Assembly: GCA_018398765.1 (NCBI GenBank)
Contig: JAHBMJ010000125.1
Span: 39,437 to 55,546, forward strand
Length of the DNA: 16,110 nt
Origin: Chromera velia
Lineage: Eukaryota > Sar > Chromeraceae
Direction: 5' to 3'
Position numbers and translations under genes: made by a program. Shown in pieces: positions 9,448 to 16,110 of the stretch; position 1 is the stretch's first letter; each line of letters opens with the position of its first letter. Below the pieces are notes generated by a model. It ran no database searches. It had not been told where the DNA came from and was given only the letters and a program-made list of their open reading frames with translations.

Positions 9448-9510
9448 AGAAGGAGGAGGAGGAGAAGAAGAAGAAGAAGAAGAACAAGAAAAAGAAGCAA
9501 GCAAGCAAGC
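9448..9510. repeat. GGA/GAA microsatellite followed by AAGC repeats
   Basis: Runs of GGA then GAA (about 9450-9482), then short AAGCAAGC repeats to about 9510. On the minus strand it reads as poly-Leu (CTT/CTC codons), which creates a signal-peptide-like N-terminal extension in frame with the left CBM20 gene. I treat the extension as a by-product. Confidence 0.85.
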
Positions 9511-9716
9511 AAAAATTTAGGCTGACAAAGCCACAAAGGGTAAAGGCTTACAAAGCAGCAAACCGTTTGTTCCAGCGAGCATAATCACACGCCAACAACA
9601 ACAACAAGAACTTCAAGAAGCACGCAAAAATTAACGCTGACAGACCCACAAAGGGTAAGGCTTACAAAGCAGGAAACCGTTAGGACCAAAGAGCACAATC
9701 ACTCATACGCCAAAGC
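9507..9716. repeat. Imperfect direct repeat, two copies, 115-bp period
   Basis: About 90 bases starting at 9507 recur from about 9621. Shared blocks include GCAAAAATT, ACAAAGGGTAA (9533 and 9648), GGCTTACAAAGCAG, AAACCGTT and CACAATCAC-like ends, all in order. The pair lies in the promoter spacer of the left gene, about 215-420 bases upstream of its start, so it could be a regulatory repeat. It may equally be a neutral local duplication. Confidence 0.75.
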
Positions 9717-10189
9717 CAGGAAGGAAAAGACCCACTCAGGCGATTCACCAGCAAGCACTGCCTCTACTTCACTTCGAGTTGTCAGCCGATTCAACCGCGA
9801 TGACCGCCTCTCGACCACAAGTCGCAGATCAATGGACTAGCTCACACAATGAAGGAGACCGATGCTCTCAGGCGAGTCTGCCCTCTGCGATCGAGAAGTG
9901 ATCCCCACACGGCTGGTCACCCCAACAAAGCTGTCAGCTGTGCAGGATCGAAAAGACAGCTGTATCAATCATCGAGCCTGGCAGTAAGAAAGCAGTTCGA
10001 TCTGCTTGAGACAGAACTCATGCGCGAACAGTATTTGAACGTTGAGCTTTCATGGTATGAGCCATCCTCAGACTTGATCTGACAGCATCATCGAATGCAT
10101 GAGGTTCCGAAGTGACAGTTCAGAAGATTTCAGGAGTTCAATTTCTCGTGTCCCTTAATTTCTGCAATGCATGCCAGGATATGCCAGGT

Positions 10190-10239
10190 CCCGCGCGGGC
10201 AAAAAAAATGCCATTGCATCGCGCAATCATGCATCGCGC
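10190..10239. promoter_or_regulatory. CCCGCGCGGG palindrome and two GCATCGCGC motifs
   Basis: A perfect 10-base palindrome CCCGCGCGGG (10190-10199) is followed by an A-tract, and then by GCATCGCGC at 10216-10224 and again at 10231-10239. The palindrome next to an A-run resembles E2F-type sites. It lies about 650-700 bases upstream of the visible frame of the right gene. The function is speculative. Confidence 0.25.
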
Positions 10240-10889
10240 GTTTCGATCGGAGAAAGTTTCTGCATGACGTGCACTGCAGAGACAACGCGATTCTGACATG
10301 ATTCTGACAAACAGAATCAAACTCAATGTGTGGCTGTGCAATGATCGGCCTCAGAAAGATTGCTTTCTGGTCGTCGTGCATGTGGAGCTCTCAGCTGATT
10401 CGGCCAAAGTCAGATCTGCAGTATACGCAAGATTCGCGGCAAGAACTCATGAAGACATTGAAGAGCACAACATGAGACCAGCAACGACTTCTTCGCCTTC
10501 GTGCTCCTTCTCTCTTTGATCAGTGCAAGTGCTAATCAAGAGGCCCAGATCGAGCGGGCGTTCTCCGCTTTCTGCTCTGACTGTCGGTAGTCACTGTGTG
10601 AAAGTTACCGGAAAAGGTTTGGACCTCGAGACATTCCCACTCTTTCTCTTGTGTCAGACAGTCAGCAGTTTCGACTTTTGTTCGAGAAGTCAGAGGGGGC
10701 CGGGAAGCCGTTGAAAGCATCCACGTGCGCTCACCTTTGTTCTGGCGTGCTCACTTCTGAAGCTTTGGCGTTTGTCCCCCGGACAGAATCAAGTCAGTGC
10801 ATGGGTGGAGTTGAAATGCACGAGTTGAATCTCGAGCGAGGAAGACGTGGGAGTTGGTTGTGTCAACTGCTCTACATTGATAGAAGCTC

Positions 10890-12608
10890 GTGCTTTGGGC
10901 CGGCAACTGTGACGTTGTGCTTTTTGCTTGTACGGGTGTGGAGCCTCGGGAGGGGCAGACGCTGGTGGTTGTTGGTTGCAGCTCTGAGCTCGGACGGTGG
11001 GACGCGAGTCGCGGCATCGCCCTTCATCGAGTGAAGAACCCTGCCTTCTCAGACGTGTGGATGTCCTTTCCGCTCAGTCATAAGGCGTGCTCTCAGCTTC
11101 AGTTTCAGTTTGCCCTCGTTGATTCTCAAATAGATGGTTGTCATGGTTGTCAGAACTCTTCCGCCGTCACCTCAGCCCTCTCAGCAGCATCTCCCACAGA
11201 CGGTCGAAGTCAGGACTGTCGTGGGTGCGTGTGGGGGGAGCCTTTGGGGTGTGGACTGCGGGAGGTGGAGGTTGTCGGTGGTGGGTTTGTGTTGTTTGGT
11301 GGACGTTGGGGAGAGGGGGGGACACAGGTGACTCCGTTGACATGGGAGGACATGGTGTCAGCACAGCAGGAACTCGAACAGCACAGTCTCCCCTATGTCC
11401 CCTCAGAGTTGGATAGTGAGAAGGAACAGGAGGGGGAGGGGGGGGAGACGAAAGACTGGGGAACCTTGGAAGGTGCGCCTGCGGAGATCGAGAGTGCCCC
11501 GCTTTCCGTTTCCGCACTGCCCCCTGGCCTGTCGTCTTCTTCTCCGACTTTTGCCTCTCATGACATGACTCAGCGTGTACAGTCTGAAGCTGATTTGTCC
11601 CGCCCCACAGACAGGGTGACCGTAACGGGAAAGCAGACTGGTGGTGGTGGTGGCATTCTGGTGGTCTCTCCTGCCTCTGCTGCTGGTTCCAGTTGTCATC
11701 CTCCGGCCTCTGTGTCTGCAGCTGTGTTTCTCCAGAAGGGACAAAGTGAGGTGAGGGGGGAGAGAAGAGGAGATGGGGGGTCTGATCAGTCTTTTCGATT
11801 TGCACCTGCAGCTCTGATGAAGGGGAGTGGGGGGAAGAGGGCAGATGTATTCGGGGGGGAGATTGAAGAGACTGTGAGTGGGGGAATGGGAGAGGGTGAT
11901 CCTGTCTCTAATCCGAGTCAAAGGGTTAGAGAGAGTCAGTGCGTCTTGCAAGAGACGCCCACAGAGGGGGACGGGGTGAGTGCAGTGTGTGAGGGTCTGA
12001 AGCGCCGCCGTCTCTCTTCCCTTTCTGTTTCGATCTCTGCACCTCGATTAGACAGAAGAGTGGGCGGACAGGCCTTCGTCTCAGAGAGAGTGTCCTCTGT
12101 CTCTCCCTTTCTGTCTTTATCTCCGCAGCAGTCCTCCCTTCAGAAGAGCTGTCTCTCGTCACACACCGTTCCTCACCCCTTTCGCATACACGACACACAC
12201 ATCACACTTGATCTTGACAGAGTGGGTGGCGTGTCCGGAGAGAGAAGTCTGAAAAGAGGTACCGAGTATGACGAGGATGTGTATTCTGACCGTGCCACTT
12301 TAGTGGGAGACAGACAAGATTTGGTTGGCGCCAAGCTTTGCAGTAGAAGCCCTCGCTCCCCCCCCCAGAGTCTGTCCTCCACCCACCTGCTTGAATGCCA
12401 GCGAGGAGAGGGGCACAGGACACAAGGCGTTGCCGTCCCTCTGAAGCGTCGCAGGTCAGAGGCTGCCCTCTCTGAGGCTGAGGCTGACGAGTGCGATGTC
12501 TTGTCTGGCTTTCCTGTTGCCGGAGAGGGGGTTACTGTGCGGGGGGAGAAGGGATGTGTGGTGCGGGAAAAGAAGCAGCGTCGGTTGACTGTGTCTGTTT
12601 CGGACTAA
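10890..12608 (+). CDS. CBM20-like (starch-binding) protein, right copy, 5' end not found, stopped by TAA before the repeats
   Basis: An open frame of 572 codons whose first codon here is GTG, with an in-frame TAG at 10881-10883, so the real ATG must lie on an upstream exon or has been lost. CBM20-like features are VVLFACTG, LVVVGCSSELGRWD (Trp37), VWMSF (Trp57) and LQFQFALVD, in the same order as in the left paralog. A long Ser/Glu/Gly-rich segment follows, with basic motifs LKRRRLSSL (about 370), LKRRRSEA (518) and KKQRRLTVSV (561). The frame ends at TAA 12606-12608, where the left copy has a Ser codon (GAC TCC GCC there, GAC TAA GCC here). Beyond it, homology with the left gene continues in the same frame. 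The protein may end here as a nuclear-type CBM20 protein without the Cys/His array, or the gene may be a pseudogene. An intron removing the stop is possible but its best donor is poor. Confidence 0.65.
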   Translation: MLWAGNCDVVLFACTGVEPREGQTLVVVGCSSELGRWDASRGIALHRVKNPAFSDVWMSFPLSHKACSQLQFQFALVDSQIDGCHGCQNSSAVTSALSAASPTDGRSQDCRGCVWGEPLGCGLREVEVVGGGFVLFGGRWGEGGTQVTPLTWEDMVSAQQELEQHSLPYVPSELDSEKEQEGEGGETKDWGTLEGAPAEIESAPLSVSALPPGLSSSSPTFASHDMTQRVQSEADLSRPTDRVTVTGKQTGGGGGILVVSPASAAGSSCHPPASVSAAVFLQKGQSEVRGERRGDGGSDQSFRFAPAALMKGSGGKRADVFGGEIEETVSGGMGEGDPVSNPSQRVRESQCVLQETPTEGDGVSAVCEGLKRRRLSSLSVSISAPRLDRRVGGQAFVSERVSSVSPFLSLSPQQSSLQKSCLSSHTVPHPFRIHDTHITLDLDRVGGVSGERSLKRGTEYDEDVYSDRATLVGDRQDLVGAKLCSRSPRSPPQSLSSTHLLECQRGEGHRTQGVAVPLKRRRSEAALSEAEADECDVLSGFPVAGEGVTVRGEKGCVVREKKQRRLTVSVSD

Positions 12609-13564
12609 GCCCGTCTCTCTTCTGAGTCCTGTGTAGGGAGGGGGGGTCTGATCGGTGGAGAGGAAGTGGGAGTGTCGCGCAATGATTCGCTTGGTGAGGT
12701 CGGGGGAGGAGAAGTGAAGAGGAACCGCCATGGGCAGATTCTGTGCTTGCATGGGCGGGTTCGATACAGGTGCAAGGAGTGTGGAGGGGGGGGTATTTGT
12801 GAGCACGGCCGTCAGCGTCACAGATGCAAGGAGTGCGGTGGAAATGGCATTTGTGAGCACGGCCGTCAGCGTCACAGCTGCAAGAATTGCGGAGGGAAGG
12901 GCATTTGTGAGCACGGAAGGGAGCGAAGCAAGTGCAAAGAGTGCGGAGGGAAGGGCATATGTGAGCACGGAAGAATCCGCTCTCAGTGCAAGGAGTGCGG
13001 AGGGAAGGGCATCTGTGAGCACGGCAGAAGACGATCTGAGTGCAGGGAATGCGGAGGCAAGAGCATGTGTGAGCACGGCAGAAGACGACGTCAGTGCAAG
13101 GAGTGCGGGGCAAGAGCATCTGTGAGCACGGGCGGCAGCGCTCTGTTTGCAAGGAGTGCGGAGGAAAGAGCATTTGTGAGCACGGCAGAAGACGACGTGA
13201 GTGCAAGGAGTGCGGAGGGAAGGGCATTTGTGAGCACGGCCATCAGCGTCACAGGTGCAAGGAGTGTGGAGGCGGAAGCATCTGCGTCCACGGCAGAGAG
13301 CGCTACTACTGCAAGGACTGTGGAGGCAGCAGCATTTGTGAGCATCGCCGTCAGCGTCACAGGTGCAAGGAGTGCGGAGGAAGGCAGATCTGTGAGCACG
13401 GCAGAGAGCGCTACCTTTGCAAGGAGTGCGGGGGTGCAGGTATATGTGAGCACGGCCGACAGCGCTACTACTGCAAGGACTGTAGAGGCAGGGGCAGCTG
13501 TGTTAACCGAAATGACCGCCGACACTGTCATGAGTGCAAGCTTATCTCTTCGTTTCCTCATTGA
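12609..13564 (+). pseudogene. Linker and Cys/His repeat array of the right CBM20 gene, beyond TAA and with a one-base deletion
   Basis: Directly after the TAA the same frame encodes ARLSSESCVGRGG and then GEVKRNRHGQILC, matching the linker of the left copy, and then 18-residue Cys/His repeats. An ATG at 12666 could start a separate short protein. After seven units the spacing of the conserved GAGCAC drops from 54 to 53 (13071 to 13124). The loss is in the G-run at 13107-13110, where other units have one more base. After it the repeats go on in the +2 frame to CHECKLISSFPH and a TGA at 13562-13564. The uncorrected frame instead reads an Ala/Ser/Arg-rich product to 13781. The last unit has lost its His (CVNRNDRRHC). 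Either a decayed array or a site of programmed frameshifting or sequencing error. Confidence 0.7.
12744..13537 (+). repeat. 54-bp tandem repeat array, 15 units, in the right CBM20 gene
   Basis: Equivalent bases recur at 12801, 12855, 12909, 12963, 13017, 13071, then 13124 (53), 13178, 13232, 13286, 13340, 13394, 13448 and 13502, with a first unit at 12747. Same consensus as the left array, CKECGGKGICEHGRxRxx with C-x2-C-x5-C-x-H. Variant units include ICVHGRERYYCKDC, ICEHRRQRHRC and MCEHGRRRRQC. Most units differ from each other at the two or three residues after GRxR, which suggests those positions carry the specificity or are simply free to vary. Confidence 0.95.
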
Positions 13565-13623
13565 TTCCTTTGGTCTTTTTTCCTCCGTCTGCATGTCCAG
13601 ACCTTCCTTCCTTTTGATCTCTT

Positions 13624-13662
<39 letters not shown>

Positions 13663-14394
13663 ATTTGCAGATCGGATCGATGAATCATTCATTTCATGCA
13701 TATGGGGGTCGATCGGGGCTTCCCTTCGTCCCCGCGCTCTTTCTGCTTGTCGACACTCTCTTTCTCTCTCAAAAGCAATGAATCAATCGATGCCGCCCCG
13801 CCCCTCCAACTCTGGGTCCTCTGAGGGGATCCAGGCGAGGTGCATGTGCATGCAGAGAGGACGGGAGGGGAGGGGGGTGCAGAAAGAGACGCTCTGCTCC
13901 GGACGTCTTGGTTGTCTGCATGGGAGTCTGAATGCCTCCATGCAGCTGCACGTGTCTTTCATTCTGTTCATACATACATATATCTGTAGACCATGCAGGC
14001 ACGTCCTTGTTTTCTCTCCTGATTGATTGTATGCACGCATTTTCATATGAACGAAACGCTCTGTATGATGGCAACGTACGGTGCGACAGCGGGTGGTTCT
14101 GCCAGATAGACATCGATTGATGGACGAAAAGCCCGAGGCAGCATGCATTGCTCTTTTTTCACGTGGGGCTTCCTACATCGAAACGCCCTCCCCCGGTGGT
14201 GCATACGTGGATAGATGATGGTTGGACGAGGTCTGTTTGAGGAACGAGTCGACCGATGTAGGCTTGTCTTTCCATGTTCCTTTCCATCTGTGGGTACTAT
14301 ATTGACACGTAGTGTGCGGGTCCGCCTGTTAGTCGATCAATGTTTGAACGAATCCGATAGCAAGTTTACCGGTTGATTGAGATCGGGGTTGACG
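13565..14394. other. 3' flank of the right gene, nothing coding recognised
   Basis: It holds the (CT)15 run and one TGCATGCA at 13847-13854. Open frames here (for example minus 13783-14148) show no motif. The sequence TTCATTTGCAG straight after the CT run looks like a splice acceptor with a polypyrimidine tract, but no matching donor and exon could be established. Confidence 0.45.
13631..13660. repeat. (CT)15 microsatellite
   Basis: Fifteen uninterrupted CT units, about 65 bases after the TGA of the right CBM20 gene, followed by TCATTTGCAG. It is either a plain microsatellite in the 3' untranslated region or the polypyrimidine tract of an intron end. Confidence 0.95.
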
Positions 14395-14983
14395 CATGAT
14401 CTTCTATGCACTTCTTATGTTACTAGTAGTATCTAGAGTATGCTAGGTAGCATGCTAGCTATTACTGTGGCATGTTCCTTTTACTTAAAATTATTGAGAG
14501 ACTTTCTAGCATTAGTTGTTCTACTTTTAACGGCCTCTTGTATACGTATATATTCTTATCATCTAGCTTATCATCAAGTGAGTCTAAGATGACATAACCT
14601 AATTTTAAATTTATAGTCCATCCTATATCAAATTGATGGTTTCATTATTGTGGTATAAGATTATTGACATGAGCAGATTCTAGACGAAAAGAGGTATAGT
14701 GCTACGTATAGTGCTGCTAAAATTTAAGTGCATTGACTTGAAGTTAGTTTAGTATATCCAGTAATTCATTCAACAATTTTTTTTTTATGCTTTTGAATTG
14801 AATTTGAATTGAAACTTTCACTACTATCACTAGTAAATGATTATTACTCCACTCCAATTTTGTAGTGTATTCTTTTCTAGGTTTTTATTTTTCTTTTACT
14901 TCAAAGTTTTTATCTAGATTTTTATTTCGAGGAAATTGAATCAGAAAATAGCTGACGTGAGAGCTAGCGTTAGACTCTAGCTT
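14395..14983. other. Second AT-rich island
   Basis: Composition shifts to AT-rich near 14395 and stays so to about 14965, just before the second duplicated block. No open frame of note, RNA gene or terminal repeats were seen. By eye it is not an alignable copy of the island at 4395-4970, only alike in composition. It is rich in CTAG and ACTAGT-type short palindromes. Confidence 0.55.
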
Positions 14984-16110
14984 TGGCTTCTTCCAACTCA
15001 AAGAGACCGAGCGCATCTCATGCGCATCTATAAAGTTGTAGTATAAACCCACAATTCTAGCAACAATTGTGAAAGCATGCAGCTATAGGCATGCAGTAAC
15101 ACTCCAGTTTCACAGAAAAGAAAACAGACAATTCAGAGTTTCAAGAATGCACAAAATGAAACACACTCAAACGCAAACATCGAATGGAATGGGATGGAAG
15201 AGAAAAGAGGCGAAAAAAAGAAAGAAAAAGCAAAACAAAAGGGCGGAGACAAATGTCGGTTGTGACAGGCGCTACCGGAAGCGCTTATCCAAAAAGGAAG
15301 ACTGCCGACACAGTCCGTATGCTGAGTGCGCATAGAAGACTTAGTGAAGCATTTCAGGAAACACAAAACGAAGAAAAATGGAAAGAGGAAAGGAAAGCAA
15401 CAGAATGGATTGCATGGGTGAACACTTTTCTCCCATGCAATCTGTTCATTGATGTCTCCAGAGATTCGTCTACATGCTTCGATCGATCACCTCCCTTCCT
15501 CCCCTTCCATTATACCCCCTCCCCTTTCTTTCTGCCTTCAAAATCGGTACTGCTCATCTCTCCTTGCTGTCTGCTCTTCTTGCTGTATCTCGGGAGGGAT
15601 TTCCCTGCAGATGATGCACCTCCACTGCTTTCTGCCCTTTGGTGCTAAGGCCCTGCATGCATGCATGACCTAGCTCTGTCGCTGTTCAAATTCCCCTTAG
15701 GCTGCTGCCTTGAGCCGAGACATGAATAGGCCCATGCAGAGATGAGTGCATGAGCACTGACGTCACACGGTACTCACTGTTGCTTCCACAAAAGAGAAGA
15801 GAAAGAAAAAGACGGTGCAGTGCATTTCAAACAAACTCATACAGACATAAAATGGAATACGAACCGTCTGGTGGACTTTACCAAACGATTTAAGAAAAAG
15901 GAAAAGGAGGCAATGGACCATGAAAGAAAAAGAGTGGCAGCGACCGAGAGCGAAAGGAACGCCCAAAAGAGAGAAACGGCCTGCCCAACAAGAGAGAAAA
16001 AACAAGTTGAGTGACATTGTCCGAAAGAGGCGATCGAATGAAGAAAACAAAATTCAATTCTTGAGCGAAATGGGCACACGCGCTCAAACCGGAAGAGCAA
16101 AATTCCTCAA
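14984..16110 (+). repeat. Duplicated block, copy 2 (direct repeat of 5650-6729), cut by the window end
   Basis: Matches copy 1 from the TTCCAACTCAAAGAGACCGAG region on. It has an insertion of about 60 bases near 15010-15105 relative to copy 1 and otherwise few indels. It contains an open frame from 15184 whose first 100 or so residues match the copy 1 frame, and a frame from 15920 that is still open at the window end (63 codons). It lies downstream of the right CBM20 gene in gene-sense orientation, whereas copy 1 lies downstream of the left gene in antisense orientation, so gene and block were not copied as one inverted unit. Confidence 0.85.
15654..15765. promoter_or_regulatory. TGCATGCATGCA and CRE-like TGACGTCA pair in block copy 2
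   Basis: TGCATGCATGCA at 15654-15665 and TGACGTCA at 15758-15765 keep the order and near-identical spacing of copy 1. Bases close to the TGACGTCA differ between copies (GCATGACGTCACTAG against CACTGACGTCACACG), so the palindrome is kept while its flanks change. Confidence 0.35.

Larger units (their letters stand above)
9294..10889. other. Spacer between the two divergent CBM20-repeat genes
   Basis: About 1.6 kb that must hold the promoters of both genes. It contains a GA-rich microsatellite (about 9448-9510), a 115-base-period direct repeat (9507-9716), a CCCGCGCGGG palindrome (10190-10199) and two GCATCGCGC motifs (10216-10224 and 10231-10239). Short open frames occur, for example 9849-10082 and 10651-11034, but none has recognisable features. 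One of them may include the missing first exon of the right gene. Confidence 0.55.

Noticed and set aside
9294-9536. N-terminal extension of the left CBM20 gene with a poly-Leu signal-peptide-like stretch
   Set aside because: The Leu run is the reverse strand of a GGA/GAA microsatellite, no counterpart was found in the right copy, and a Met lies right at the start of the CBM20 homology. Not excluded without transcript data.
7047-13537. EsV-1-7 (IMMEDIATE UPRIGHT-type) Cys/His repeats
   Set aside because: That family has a much longer Cys spacing (C-x4-C-x16-C-x2-H as I recall it); here it is C-x2-C-x5-C-x-H within 18 residues.
13596-13680. Intron end (CT tract plus TTGCAG) after the right CBM20 gene
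   Set aside because: No matching donor and following exon with any coding sense could be found.

Overview
The window looks like nuclear DNA of a protist with spliced genes, most likely an alveolate alga of the chromerid or dinoflagellate kind. The reasons are: a kinesin gene interrupted by short GT-AG introns; many TGCATGCA palindromes between genes (a motif known from apicomplexan promoters and bound by ApiAP2 factors); a starch-binding (CBM20) domain; and long microsatellites. The taxonomic call is inference. No bacterial, phage, tRNA, rRNA or CRISPR features were seen.

Left part (1-4306). A partial kinesin motor gene runs leftward. Five coding exons can be joined in frame (2794-2474, 2364-2328, 2188-1433, 1011-641, 308-228), and the gene continues past the left edge. 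An 87-base alternating pyrimidine-purine tract, (CA)n then (CG)n, lies in its last visible intron. A 705-base shared promoter region with three TGCATGCA sites separates it from a rightward single-exon gene for a two-finger CCCH zinc-finger protein (3500-4306).

Middle (4307-7013). An AT-rich island (about 4395-4970) and a featureless stretch are followed by copy 1 of a duplicated block (about 5650-6729). Copy 2 (about 14984 to the window end) lies in the same orientation about 9.4 kb downstream. Both copies keep a TGCATGCATGCA site and a CRE-like TGACGTCA about 100 bases further on.

Right part (7014-13564). This is the most unusual region. Two paralogous genes lie head to head, 7014-9293 on the minus strand and about 10890-13564 on the plus strand, around a 1.6-kb spacer. 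Each encodes an N-terminal CBM20-like domain, a long low-complexity Ser/Glu/Gly-rich middle with short basic nuclear-localisation-like motifs, and a C-terminal array of 18-residue Cys/His repeats (consensus CKECGGKGICEHGRxRxx; 17 units in one copy, 15 in the other, exact 54-base period). Both arrays are broken in frame: a TAG in the third repeat of the left copy, and a TAA before the array plus a one-base deletion inside the array of the right copy. They may be decaying paralogs, truncated but functional CBM20 proteins, or genes rescued by splicing, readthrough or frameshifting.

From 13565 to 14983 there is a (CT)15 run, non-coding sequence and a second AT-rich island, and then block copy 2 runs off the window.
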